A stretch of 64,000 nucleotides of DNA, taken from Xanthomonas sp. Leaf131. Its GTDB lineage: Bacteria > Pseudomonadota > Gammaproteobacteria > Xanthomonadales > Xanthomonadaceae. A program made the position numbers and the translations under genes. Position 1 is the first letter of the stretch; every line of letters starts with the position of its first letter. Location of the stretch: positions 259,843 through 323,842 of the forward strand of contig NZ_LMOG01000018.1 of assembly GCF_001423495.1 (NCBI RefSeq). Reading direction: 5' to 3'. Positions 37,744-46,966 of this stretch are shown here, one piece after another. Under the pieces are notes generated by a model, which saw only the letters and a list, made by a program, of their open reading frames with translations, ran no database searches and was not told the origin of the DNA.

Positions 37744-38898
37744 ATGACAAGTCCTGCTGACATGCCCTCGTTATTTACCGAGCAGCCGTTGCCGCCGTGG
37801 CGACGCGCGGTGCTCAAGGTCGGCAGCAGTCTGCTGGCCGCCGATGGTGGCGGCCTGTCGCCGCGCTTTGCATTGGGCCTGGCGCAGTTCGTCTCGGCCA
37901 ATCTGGCCGCAGGGCGCGAGTTGGTGATCGTGTCGTCCGGTGCGGTGGCTGCAGGCCGCGCGATCCTGCCCAAAGCCGCTGAAGCCGGTGCACCGATCGC
38001 CGCGCGCCAGGCGCTGGCCGCATTGGGCCAGGCGCAATTGATCGCACTGTGGCAGCGCTTTTTCGAACGCCCGGTGGCGCAGGTATTGCTCACCCACGAT
38101 GACCTGCGCAACCGCCGCCGGTATCTCAATGCGCGCGCTACCCTGGGCGAGTTGTTGCGGCTGGGTGCGTTGCCGGTGATCAACGAGAACGACACCGTCT
38201 CGGTGGACGAGCTCAAGCTGGGCGATAACGACAATCTCGCCGCGATCGTCGCCGCACTGGTCGATGCCGATGCGTTATTCATCGCCACCGATATCGATGG
38301 CTTGTATAGCGCCGACCCACGTAGCAATCCGTTGGCACGTGCACTCGATGACGTGCCCGAACTCACTGCCGAGGTGCTGGCAATGGCCGGCGGCAGCGGC
38401 AGCAGTGCGGGCACCGGTGGCATGCGCACCAAGCTGGAAGCCGCTGCAAAAGCGGGTGCGGCCGGCATCGAAACCTATCTGTTCAACGGCCGCAGCAGCG
38501 AGGTGGTGCGTGGCCTGGCGCAGGATCGCCTGCGTGGCACGCGCATCCATCCTGCACGCACGCGCATTGCCGCACGCAAGTACTGGCTGCGCCATGCGCC
38601 GGTGGAACCAGGCGCGATCCTGATCGATGGCGGCGCCGCTGCGGCGCTGACCGGCAAGGGCGCCTCGCTGTTGCCGGGCGGTGTGGCCGGTGCGCAAGGC
38701 GACTTCCGGCGCGGCGACATGGTGGAGATCCGCCTGCGCGATGCCGATGGCGAACGCTGCCTGGCGCGCGGCGTCAGCCAGTATTCGGCAGTGGATATCC
38801 GCCGTATCGCCGGGCGCCATTCGCGCGAGATCGAGCCCGTGCTCGGTTACAGCTATGGCGAGAATGTGGTGCATCGCGATGATCTGGTGCTGTTGTAG
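37744..38898 (+). CDS. proB: Glutamate 5-kinase with C-terminal PUA domain
   Basis: A 384-residue kinase for the first step of proline synthesis. The amino-acid-kinase domain shows [44 protein letters not shown] and [12 protein letters not shown]. The PUA domain spans about residues 280-365 ([20 protein letters not shown]). ATG 37744 is preferred; ATG 37711 overlaps the YciI-like gene and adds 11 residues. Both proline genes follow the arginine genes, and both pathways start from glutamate. Confidence 0.95.
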   Translation: MTSPADMPSLFTEQPLPPWRRAVLKVGSSLLAADGGGLSPRFALGLAQFVSANLAAGRELVIVSSGAVAAGRAILPKAAEAGAPIAARQALAALGQAQLIALWQRFFERPVAQVLLTHDDLRNRRRYLNARATLGELLRLGALPVINENDTVSVDELKLGDNDNLAAIVAALVDADALFIATDIDGLYSADPRSNPLARALDDVPELTAEVLAMAGGSGSSAGTGGMRTKLEAAAKAGAAGIETYLFNGRSSEVVRGLAQDRLRGTRIHPARTRIAARKYWLRHAPVEPGAILIDGGAAAALTGKGASLLPGGVAGAQGDFRRGDMVEIRLRDADGERCLARGVSQYSAVDIRRIAGRHSREIEPVLGYSYGENVVHRDDLVLL

Positions 38899-38899
38899 C

Positions 38900-39034
38900 C
38901 GGGAATGGAGAATCGGGAATCGGGAATCGGGAATCGCAAGAGCTTTCCACCGAAGTTTCCTTGCTGCCGATTCATCGCAGTAAAGTGATGGCGCACGCCT
39001 TTACCATTCCCGATTCCCCTAATCCCGATTCCCA
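38900..39034. repeat. GGGAATC inverted-arm element between proB and proA
   Basis: A forward arm of about five GGGAATC-type units (38900-38938) faces a reverse arm of GATTCCC units (39004-39033), separated by about 65 bp. It is the same architecture as at argF'-argG. The reverse arm ends two bases before the favoured proA start. Confidence 0.8.
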
Positions 39035-39035
39035 A

Positions 39036-40280
39036 ATGACTATCAAAACCCTCGCCCTGCAATGCCGTGATGCCGCGCACGTGCTGTCGCAACTGTCGTC
39101 GTCTGCCAAGCAGGCCTTGCTGGAGGCGATGGCCGCTGCGCTGGAGCACGATGCGGCGGTGATCCTGGCGGCGAATGCGCGCGATCTGGAAGCGGCGCGG
39201 GAGAAGGGCGTGGGCACTGCGATGCTCGATCGTCTGGCGCTGGACACAAAGCGCCTGGACGGGATTGCCGCGGCGTTGCGCGAGGTTGCACAGTTGCCGG
39301 ATCCGGTCGGGCAGATCACGCGCGAAGACGTGCGCCCGAATGGCATCGTCGTGCAGAAGGTGCGCGTGCCGCTCGGCGTGATCGCGATGATCTACGAGGC
39401 GCGCCCCAACGTGACTGCCGATGCCGCAGCGCTGTGCATCAAGGCCGGCAACGGGGTGATCCTGCGTGGCGGCTCGGAGGCGATTCACTCCAATACCGCC
39501 ATTGCGCGTGCGCTGCAGCGCGCCTTGCGCGAGGCCAATGTGCCGGAGGCGGCGTTGACGCTGGTCGAGGACCTGCGCCGCGAGACCATGCTGGAGTTGC
39601 TGCAACTCAGCGATATCGTCGACCTGGCGATTCCGCGCGGTGGCGAAGGCCTGATCCGTTTTGTCGCCGAGCATGCGCGCGTGCCGGTGATCAAGCATTA
39701 CAAGGGCGTGTGCCATCTGTTCGTGGATGCCTCCGCCGACGTGGACCTGGCCGTGCGTCTGTTGGTCGATGGCAAGGCCAGCCGACCGTCGGCCTGCAAT
39801 TCGCTGGAGACCTTGCTGGTGCATGCGGACATCGCCGAGCGTTTTCTGCCGGCCGCCGCGCAAGCGCTGCGCGAACGCCATGTGGAGCTGCGGGGCGATG
39901 CGGCAACGCGTGCGCTGCTGCCCGATGTCGCGCCTGCCAGCGATGACGACTATGCCGCCGAATTCCTCGATCTGATCCTGGCGATCCGCGTAGTGCCGGA
40001 TCTGGACACCGCGCTGGCGCATATCCGCCAGTACGGCTCGGACCACACCGAAGTGATCGCCACACAGGAGGCCGCCAATGCCGAACGATTCGTGCAGTCG
40101 CTGCGCTCGGCGGTGGTGATGGTCAACGCGTCCTCGCGCTTTTCCGACGGCGGCGAGCTTGGGCTGGGTGCGGAGATCGGCATCTCGACCACGCGTCTGC
40201 ATTCCTATGGCCCGATGGGCCTGGAAGCGCTGACCGTGGAGCGCTTTGTGGTGCGTGGCGAAGGCCAGGTGCGGCACTGA
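39036..40280 (+). CDS. proA: Gamma-glutamyl phosphate reductase
   Basis: A 414-residue aldehyde-dehydrogenase-fold enzyme of proline synthesis. Catalytic-region motifs are [38 protein letters not shown] and [17 protein letters not shown], with the C-terminal [17 protein letters not shown]. The family N-terminus [12 protein letters not shown] sets the start at 39036, although no good ribosome site precedes it. An in-frame ATG at 38988 would translate the repeat arm ([12 protein letters not shown]), much as happens in argG. Confidence 0.94.
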   Translation: MTIKTLALQCRDAAHVLSQLSSSAKQALLEAMAAALEHDAAVILAANARDLEAAREKGVGTAMLDRLALDTKRLDGIAAALREVAQLPDPVGQITREDVRPNGIVVQKVRVPLGVIAMIYEARPNVTADAAALCIKAGNGVILRGGSEAIHSNTAIARALQRALREANVPEAALTLVEDLRRETMLELLQLSDIVDLAIPRGGEGLIRFVAEHARVPVIKHYKGVCHLFVDASADVDLAVRLLVDGKASRPSACNSLETLLVHADIAERFLPAAAQALRERHVELRGDAATRALLPDVAPASDDDYAAEFLDLILAIRVVPDLDTALAHIRQYGSDHTEVIATQEAANAERFVQSLRSAVVMVNASSRFSDGGELGLGAEIGISTTRLHSYGPMGLEALTVERFVVRGEGQVRH

Positions 40281-40482
40281 TCGGCAACTGCGTAACCAAA
40301 CGCCAGTCAGCAGTTGCCGAAGGCCGCACGCCGGTACCGCGCATCAGGCAGGTGCGCCTGACCGCGCGCAATCCTGTCGCCATTTGTACCCGGCAACGCA
40401 GCAACCACGACCTTTGACACTCCCCCGGCAGGCCGCCGTCTGCCTACAGTCGACGACTGCCCCCGCACTTTCGGAGTCGTCG

Positions 40483-42396
40483 ATGCGCCGTTTTGCCGCC
40501 TGCCTGCTCGCCACCGCCATTGCCGCCGCTACCGGCAGCGCATTGGCGCAAACCTCGCCGATGACGCCGGATATCACCGGCAAGCCGTTCGTGGCAGGCG
40601 ACGCCGCCAACGACTACATCAAGCGCGAAGTGATGATCCCGATGCGCGACGGGGTCAAGCTGCATACGGTGATCGTGCTGCCCAAGGGCGCGCGCAACGC
40701 GCCGATCGTGCTCACGCGCACGCCGTACGACGCCAGCGGCCGCACCGAGCGTCTGGCCTCGCCGCATATGAAGGACCTGCTGTCTGCGGGCGATGACGTG
40801 TTCGTGGAAGGTGGTTATATCCGCGTGTTCCAGGATGTGCGCGGCAAGTACGGCTCGGAGGGCGAGTACGTGATGACCCGGCCGCTGCGTGGCGCGCTCA
40901 ATCCCAGCGAGGTCGACCATGCCACCGATGCCTGGGACACCATCGATTGGCTGGTGAAGAACCTCAAGGAATCCAACGGCAAGGTCGGCATGATCGGCTC
41001 GTCCTACGAAGGTTTTACCGTGGTGATGGCGCTGACCAATCCGCATCCCGCATTGAAGGTGGCCGCGCCGGAGAGCCCGATGATCGATGGCTGGATGGGC
41101 GACGACTGGTTCAATTACGGTGCGTTCCGCCAGGTCAATTTCGACTACTTCACCGGCCAGCTCAGCAAGCGCGGCAAGGGCACCGGGATCCCGCGTCAGG
41201 GGCATGACGATTACAGCAATTTCCTGCAGGCCGGCTCGGCCGGCGACTTCGCCAAGGCGGCCGGCCTGGAGCAGCTGCCGTGGTGGCACAAGCTCACCGA
41301 GCACGCCGCTTACGACAGTTTCTGGCAGGAGCAGGCGCTGGACAAGGTGATGGCGCGCACGCCGTTGAAAGTGCCCACCATGTGGCTGCAGGGCCTGTGG
41401 GACCAGGAAGACATGTGGGGCGCCATCCATAGCTACGCGGCGATGGAGCCGCGCGACAAGCGCAATACGCTCAACTATCTGGTGATGGGGCCGTGGCGAC
41501 ACAGCCAGGTCAATAGCGACGCCAGTTCACTGGGCGCGTTGAATTTCGACGGCGATACTGCACGCCAGTTCCGTCGCGATGTGCTGCGCCCGTTCTTCGA
41601 TCAATACCTGGTCGATGGTGCGCCCAAGGCGAGCACGCCGCCGGTGTTTATCTACAACACCGGCGAAAACCACTGGGACCGTCTGCAGGCCTGGCCGCGC
41701 AGTTGCGCCAAGGGCTGTGCCTCGACCAGCAAGCCGCTGTATCTGCAGGCCGGCGGCAAGCTGTCGTTCCAGCAGCCGGCGGCGGGGCAGGTGGGCTTTG
41801 AGGAATACGTCTCCGACCCGGCCAAGCCGGTGCCGTTCGTACCGCGCCCGCTGGACTTCGGCGATCGCGCCATGTGGACCACCTGGCTGGTGCAGGACCA
41901 GCGCTTCGTCGATGGCCGTCCGGACGTGCTGACCTTCGTCACCGAGCCGTTGACCGAGCCCTTGCAGATCGCCGGCGCACCGGAAGTGCATCTGCAGGCC
42001 TCCACCAGCGGCAGCGACAGCGACTGGGTGGTGAAGCTGATCGACGTGTATCCGGACGAGATGGCCTCCACTCCCAAGATGGGCGGCTACGAGTTGCCGG
42101 TGTCGCTTGCGATCTTCCGTGGCCGTTACCGCGAGAGTTTCAGCGCGCCCAAGCCGCTCGCGTCCAATCAGCCGCTGGCGTTTCAGTTCGGCCTGCCGAC
42201 GGCCAACCACACATTCCAGCCCGGGCACCGGGTGATGGTGCAGGTGCAGTCCAGCCTGTTTCCGCTGTACGACCGCAACCCGCAGACCTATGTGCCGAAT
42301 ATCTTCTTCGCCAAGCCGGGCGATTATCAAAAAGCCACGCAGCGGGTGTACGTGAGCCCGGAGCAGCCCAGCTACATCAGTCTGCCGGTACGTTGA
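40483..42396 (+). CDS. Alpha-amino acid ester hydrolase (CocE/NonD family, secreted)
   Basis: A 637-residue alpha/beta-hydrolase with signal peptide (FAACLLATAIAAATGSALAQ). The nucleophile lies in GSSYEG (Ser174), with Asp307 in GLWDQEDMW and His340 in PWRHSQ. The carboxylate cluster Asp208, Glu309 and Asp310 that selects amino-group substrates is present. Length and positions equal those I recall for the structurally studied X. citri enzyme, which acts on beta-lactam and amino acid esters. A jelly-roll domain follows (from about residue 450). Its natural periplasmic substrate is unknown. Its 3' end overlaps the convergent MFS gene by 20 bp. Confidence 0.93.
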   Translation: MRRFAACLLATAIAAATGSALAQTSPMTPDITGKPFVAGDAANDYIKREVMIPMRDGVKLHTVIVLPKGARNAPIVLTRTPYDASGRTERLASPHMKDLLSAGDDVFVEGGYIRVFQDVRGKYGSEGEYVMTRPLRGALNPSEVDHATDAWDTIDWLVKNLKESNGKVGMIGSSYEGFTVVMALTNPHPALKVAAPESPMIDGWMGDDWFNYGAFRQVNFDYFTGQLSKRGKGTGIPRQGHDDYSNFLQAGSAGDFAKAAGLEQLPWWHKLTEHAAYDSFWQEQALDKVMARTPLKVPTMWLQGLWDQEDMWGAIHSYAAMEPRDKRNTLNYLVMGPWRHSQVNSDASSLGALNFDGDTARQFRRDVLRPFFDQYLVDGAPKASTPPVFIYNTGENHWDRLQAWPRSCAKGCASTSKPLYLQAGGKLSFQQPAAGQVGFEEYVSDPAKPVPFVPRPLDFGDRAMWTTWLVQDQRFVDGRPDVLTFVTEPLTEPLQIAGAPEVHLQASTSGSDSDWVVKLIDVYPDEMASTPKMGGYELPVSLAIFRGRYRESFSAPKPLASNQPLAFQFGLPTANHTFQPGHRVMVQVQSSLFPLYDRNPQTYVPNIFFAKPGDYQKATQRVYVSPEQPSYISLPVR

Positions 42397-43642
42397 GCAC
42401 ACGGGCGCCGCGTGCTGGCGGCGCCCACACGTCTTCCAGCAGCTGCGGGCGGCAGGCCACCCAGGCGGCGGCCAGCTGCACCAGCAGGCAGATGACCAGG
42501 AACACGAACGGCGACGTCCAGCCGCCGTGGTGCGCATGCAGCCAGCCGAACAAAAACGGCCCCAGACAGCTCACCGCGTAGCCCATGCCTTGCGAGAACC
42601 CGGACAACGCCGCCGACCCGGCAGCGGTGCGGCAGCGCTGATTGACCAGCACCAGCGCCAGCGGAAACGTACTCGGCCCCAAACCCAGCAAGGTCACCCA
42701 GAGAATCGGCGCAGCCAGTGGTGCCCACCACAGCCCGGCAAACGCGACCAGATGGCAGGCCGCGCACAGCAGCACGATCGGGAAGGGATTGCGCATGCGC
42801 ACCGCCAGTGCCGGCATGGTCAACGCGCCGACCATGCCCAATGCCGCGAACAGCGCCACCATGGTGCCGCCGAATGCGGGCGAGGCGCCGGCTTCGCGCA
42901 GCAGTGTGGGTAACCAGGTGAACATCGAATAGGTGATCAGCGAGGTCATGCCGAAGGTCAGCGCCATGCTCCAGCCCAACGCGGTGCGTGCGACGCGGCC
43001 CTCGGCCTCGGTTGTCGGCGTGATCGGTGCCGGCCCGGTGGCGCGCAGGCGCCGATGATTGGCGTACACCAAGGCCCAGGCCGCAAACGCCAGCAATGCC
43101 GGCAATACCCACACCACCATCGAGCTGCGCCAGCCCAGCGCATCGGCCACCGGCACCGCCAGCAGCGCGGGCAACAAGGTGCCGACCTGCAGCACGGTGA
43201 TGTACAGCGTGCTGACACCGCCCACGCGATCGCCGAAATAGCGCTTCACCAGCGGCGGCAACACCACGTTGCCCATGCCCATGCCGGCCAGCGCCACCAG
43301 CGACCCGACCAGCAGGCCGGTGGTGTCCGGCAGCAGCGGGCGCAACACCAATCCAAGGCTTGCCAATGCCATCGACAACAGCGCAGTGCGCAGCAGGCCG
43401 AAGCGGCGCAGCAACGCAGGTGTGGCGACGCCGGTGAGTGCGAACGCAGCGGTCGGCAACATGCCGATCGCACCCATGGTGGGCGCGCCGAATGCGTACT
43501 CATCTGCGATGCGTTCCAGTAGCGGCGTCAACGAGGTGACCGCCGTGCGCAGGTTGAAGGCGGACAACAAAATGGCAGCCAGCACCAACCCACGGCCACG
43601 CAACTGGGCGGACGAGGAAGCACCGGCGATGACAACAGACAT
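42377..43642 (-). CDS. MFS transporter of the CynX/YycB type
   Basis: A 421-residue protein with about 12 hydrophobic helices. The opening LVLAAILLSAFNLRTAVTSLTPLLERI, with its FNLR-AV-S-P pattern, is diagnostic of the CynX/NimT cyanate/nitroimidazole-type transporter group. Substrate not predictable. It is convergent with the ester hydrolase, with overlapping 3' ends. The start is the ATG giving MSVVIAGASSS; longer frames lack export features. Confidence 0.85.
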   Translation of the reverse strand: MSVVIAGASSSAQLRGRGLVLAAILLSAFNLRTAVTSLTPLLERIADEYAFGAPTMGAIGMLPTAAFALTGVATPALLRRFGLLRTALLSMALASLGLVLRPLLPDTTGLLVGSLVALAGMGMGNVVLPPLVKRYFGDRVGGVSTLYITVLQVGTLLPALLAVPVADALGWRSSMVVWVLPALLAFAAWALVYANHRRLRATGPAPITPTTEAEGRVARTALGWSMALTFGMTSLITYSMFTWLPTLLREAGASPAFGGTMVALFAALGMVGALTMPALAVRMRNPFPIVLLCAACHLVAFAGLWWAPLAAPILWVTLLGLGPSTFPLALVLVNQRCRTAAGSAALSGFSQGMGYAVSCLGPFLFGWLHAHHGGWTSPFVFLVICLLVQLAAAWVACRPQLLEDVWAPPARGARVLNVPAD

Positions 43643-43685
43643 GACAGACCATCCGCACTGCGCACATGGATGTGGCAGCGCCTGA

Positions 43686-43722
43686 AAACACAAAACCGGC
43701 ACAAGGCCGGTTTTGTGTTTTG
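43686..43722 (-). terminator. Bidirectional terminator after tRNA-Pro
   Basis: ACAAAACCGGC, a short loop and GCCGGTTTTGT, with A-rich and T-rich flanks, form a stem of about 11 bp immediately downstream of the tRNA on its strand. Confidence 0.85.
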
Positions 43723-43726
43723 AAAC

Positions 43727-43803
<77 letters not shown>

Positions 43804-43862
43804 AAGGAGCCGCGTATGTTACATACGGATTGCCGAATCGGCAAGCATCTGCGCGATTTATT

Positions 43863-43973
43863 TTACTGACGCGGCTGACCACGCTCGGATTCGCGTGCTT
43901 CGAACCACATGCCGTTGAGCACGGCAGCCAACGCAGCCAGGCCGGTGCCGAGGATCCATGCGAAATACCACAT
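43863..43973 (-). CDS. cydX: Cytochrome bd oxidase small subunit CydX
   Basis: A 36-residue single-pass membrane protein: MWYFAWILGTGLAALAAVLN, then GMWFEARESERGQ. The MWYFAWILG start is the CydX hallmark. AGGAG lies 7 bp before the ATG. It follows cydB by 72 bp, the expected position in cydABX. In E. coli CydX stabilises the bd oxidase heme site. Confidence 0.95.
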   Translation of the reverse strand: MWYFAWILGTGLAALAAVLNGMWFEARESERGQPRQ

Positions 43974-44045
43974 CGGTGTTCTCCTAAGAATCGTTGCAGA
44001 GGGGTGAGACCTTGAGGCGGTGCTTTGAATGCGACGTAGGGGCGC

Positions 44046-45197
44046 TCAATACGCGTTGGGATTGGCCGACAGTTCATCGGCGCTGACCTTGCCTTTGAGC
44101 ACGCGGTAGACCCAGCTTGTGTAGGCCAGCACGATCGGCATGAACACCGCCGTCGCCAGCAACATGATCCACAGCGTCAGACGGCTGCTGGACGCATCCC
44201 ACAGCGTCAAGCTCATGCGCGGTGCGGTGGAAGAGGGCAGCAGGAACGGAAACAGCGCAAAGCCGACAGTGAGAATGATGCCGACGATGGCGCAACCCGA
44301 GGCGATGAACGCCAGGCCGCCACGCCGCACACGCAACAGCAGCGCATTCATCGCAAGCCCGACCAAGCCGACCAGCGGTGCCATCAAGGTGGCCGGCATG
44401 CTGCTGTAGTTGTGCAGCCAGCCCCCGGCGGCGGTGAGTGCGGCGGTCTTGGCCAGCGGGTTGGTCGGCGCATCGGTGGCCAGCGCCGAGGTCACCGCGT
44501 AACCAGGCAGCCCCAGCGCGACCCATGCACCGGCACCTGCGAACAGCGCCACCGCACATAGCGCGGCGATACTGCCGAAACGCGCGGCGCGATCGGCCAC
44601 CGGTCCATCGGTCTTGAGCACCAGCATCGCCGCCCCGTGCGCCAGCAGCATCGCCACGCTGAGCAAGCCGGCGAGCAGTGCGAATGGCGTCAGCAAGCCG
44701 AACAGATTGCCGGTGTAGAAGATGCGCATGCTGTCGTCGAAATGGAACGGCACCCCGAGCAGCACGTTGCCGACCGCCACGCCCATGATCAATGCCGGAA
44801 TGAAGCCGCCGATAAACAACGCCCAGTCCCAGGTGGTGCGCCAGCGCGGATCCACCAGTTTGCCGCGGAACTTGAAACCGACCGGACGCAGGATCAGCGC
44901 GAACAGGATCAGGAACATCGCCAGATAGAATCCGGAAAAACTCACCGCGTACAGCGGCGGGAATGCAGCGAAGATCGCGCCGCCGCCCAGGATCAGCCAC
45001 ACCTGGTTGCCTTCCCAGACCGGGCCGATGGTGTTGATCACCAGACGGCGTTCGGCATCGTTGCGGGCGACCAGCGGCAGCAGCGTGCTGACGCCCAGAT
45101 CGAAGCCGCCCATCACCGCGTAACCGGACAGCAGTACGCCCAGCAACAGCCACCAGATCACACGCAATGTGGTGTAGTCGAGCAAGATGAAATCCAT
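44046..45197 (-). CDS. cydB: Cytochrome bd ubiquinol oxidase subunit II
   Basis: A 383-residue membrane subunit with about eight helices. Family motifs are [44 protein letters not shown] and [14 protein letters not shown]. It pairs with CydA to form the high-affinity terminal oxidase of microaerobic respiration. It begins 16 bp after cydA and is followed by cydX. A long antiparallel frame overlapping it is not coding. Confidence 0.96.
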   Translation of the reverse strand: MDFILLDYTTLRVIWWLLLGVLLSGYAVMGGFDLGVSTLLPLVARNDAERRLVINTIGPVWEGNQVWLILGGGAIFAAFPPLYAVSFSGFYLAMFLILFALILRPVGFKFRGKLVDPRWRTTWDWALFIGGFIPALIMGVAVGNVLLGVPFHFDDSMRIFYTGNLFGLLTPFALLAGLLSVAMLLAHGAAMLVLKTDGPVADRAARFGSIAALCAVALFAGAGAWVALGLPGYAVTSALATDAPTNPLAKTAALTAAGGWLHNYSSMPATLMAPLVGLVGLAMNALLLRVRRGGLAFIASGCAIVGIILTVGFALFPFLLPSSTAPRMSLTLWDASSSRLTLWIMLLATAVFMPIVLAYTSWVYRVLKGKVSADELSANPNAY

Positions 45198-45212
45198 GAT
45201 GTCTCTCCTGGC

Positions 45213-46835
45213 TTACGGTGCGCCGCCGGCCAACGCGCCGGTGCTCAATGGGGCGTCGGGTGAGGACGCGTGGGGCGAGGTGCTGTTGGGTGATGGGGTG
45301 CGTTGCGTTGGCGGAAACAGCGCATCCGGGCCCTTGCGGATGGTCTTCAGCGACAGCTTGATCGCGATGACCAGCAGCGTGGTGTACAGCGCCGTGAAGC
45401 CGACCAGGGTCAACACGATTTCGTACAGATCCAGGCCCGATGCCGCATAGAAGGTCGGCAGCACGCCTTCCACCGCCCACGGCTGGCGGCCGTATTCGGC
45501 CACGAACCAACCGCACTCAATCGCAATCCACGGCAGCGGCAGCGTCCACAGCGCCAGCGTCAGGAACCAGCGCTTGTCCTGGAAGTTGTGCTTGCAGGCA
45601 AACCAGAACGCGACGGCGAAGAACACGATCAGGTAGATGCCGATGGCGGCCATGATGCGGAAGGTCCAGAACAGCGGCAGCACCCGCGGCACGGTGTCCA
45701 TGGCCGCTTGTGCGATCTGCTCCGGCGTGGCATTGCCGATATCGTCGCGGTAGCGCTTGAGCAGCAGGCCGTGACCCAGATCCTGCCAATGCGCATCGAA
45801 AATCTTGCGCGCCTCGACATCGTCCTTGTTGGCGCGCACCCGTTGCAACGCGCCGTAGGCGATCTGGCCGCCGCGGATGCGGTGCTCGGCGCGCCCGACC
45901 AGCTCCAGAATGCCGGGGATCGGCTCATCCAGCGAACGGGTGGCGATCAAGCCCATCAGATACGGAATCTTGATGGCGTAGTCGTTGCGATGGGTCTGCT
46001 GATTGGGAATGCCGAACGCGGTGAAGTCGGCCGGCGCCGCTTCGGTTTCCCACATCGCCTCGATCGCTGCCAATTTCATTTTCTGGTGTTCGTTGGCGGC
46101 ATAGCCGCTCTCATCGCCAAGCACCACCACCGACAGCGACGACAACAGCCCGAATGCCGCAGCTACCGCGAACGAGCGCCGCGCCATCTCCACATGGGTG
46201 CCGCGCAGCAGATAGAACGCGCTGATCGACATCACGAACACCGCACCGAGCACGTAGCCCGCGCTGACGGTATGCACGAACTTGGCCTGCGCCACCGGGT
46301 TGAACAGCACCGCCATGAAATCGACCACTTCCATGCGCATGGTGTCCGGGTTGAACACCGCGCCGGTAGGGTTCTGCATCCAGCCGTTGGCGATCAGGAT
46401 CCACAGCGCGGAAAAGTTGCTGCCCAGCGCCACCAGCCAGGTGGTGGCCAGATGCTGCACCTTGCTCAAGCGGTTCCAGCCGAGAAAGAACAGGCCCAGG
46501 AAGGTCGCTTCCAGAAAAAACGCCATCAGCCCTTCGATCGCCAGCGGCGCACCGAAGATGTCGCCCACGTAATGGCTGTAGTACGACCAGTTCATGCCGA
46601 ACTCGAACTCCATCACGATGCCGGTGCCCACGCCCATGGCGAAGTTGATGCCGAACAGCACGCCCCAGAACATGGTCATGCGCCGCCAGATGTCCTTGCC
46701 GGTCATCACATAGACGCTCTCCATGATGCCGAGCAGGAACGACAGGCCCATGGTCAGCGGCGGAAAGATGAAGTGGTACATCGCGGTGACTGCGAACTGC
46801 AGCCGCGACAGTTCAACAACTGTCGAGTCGATCAT
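45213..46835 (-). CDS. cydA: Cytochrome bd ubiquinol oxidase subunit I
   Basis: A 540-residue subunit carrying the hemes. LSRLQFAVTAMYHFIFPPLTMG holds the N-terminal heme b595 ligand (His21). GLMAFFLEATFLGLFFLGWNR and FVHTVSAGYVLGAVFVMS (a further heme-ligand region) follow, with the quinol loop beyond. Length corresponds to the long Q-loop type. The start ATG gives MIDSTVVELSRLQF. Its promoter region contains a perfect FNR/Anr-type site shared with the divergent cydD. Confidence 0.96.
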   Translation of the reverse strand: MIDSTVVELSRLQFAVTAMYHFIFPPLTMGLSFLLGIMESVYVMTGKDIWRRMTMFWGVLFGINFAMGVGTGIVMEFEFGMNWSYYSHYVGDIFGAPLAIEGLMAFFLEATFLGLFFLGWNRLSKVQHLATTWLVALGSNFSALWILIANGWMQNPTGAVFNPDTMRMEVVDFMAVLFNPVAQAKFVHTVSAGYVLGAVFVMSISAFYLLRGTHVEMARRSFAVAAAFGLLSSLSVVVLGDESGYAANEHQKMKLAAIEAMWETEAAPADFTAFGIPNQQTHRNDYAIKIPYLMGLIATRSLDEPIPGILELVGRAEHRIRGGQIAYGALQRVRANKDDVEARKIFDAHWQDLGHGLLLKRYRDDIGNATPEQIAQAAMDTVPRVLPLFWTFRIMAAIGIYLIVFFAVAFWFACKHNFQDKRWFLTLALWTLPLPWIAIECGWFVAEYGRQPWAVEGVLPTFYAASGLDLYEIVLTLVGFTALYTTLLVIAIKLSLKTIRKGPDALFPPTQRTPSPNSTSPHASSPDAPLSTGALAGGAP

Positions 46836-46906
46836 GGCGGGTGGGCCTGGTTGGAGTGTCGATGAAGGAATGCAGCCGATCATCTGCGCTTGCCGCGACA
46901 CGCGCG

Positions 46907-46920
46907 TTGATTCAAATCAA
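46907..46920. promoter_or_regulatory. FNR/Anr-type operator between cydA and cydD
   Basis: TTGATTCAAATCAA is an exact match to the palindromic consensus TTGAT-N4-ATCAA. It lies 72 bp before cydA and 47 bp before the first possible cydD start, so one dimer could control both divergent units in low oxygen. Confidence 0.75.
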
Positions 46921-46966
46921 TGCCGCGGCGAGCGGGTGCGGCACAATGCGCAGCCCGTAGCGGGAA

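Noticed and set aside
45303..46865. 520-codon open frame opposite cydA
   Set aside because: Composition (His/Arg/Gln-rich) is that of an antisense shadow; cydA is unambiguous.
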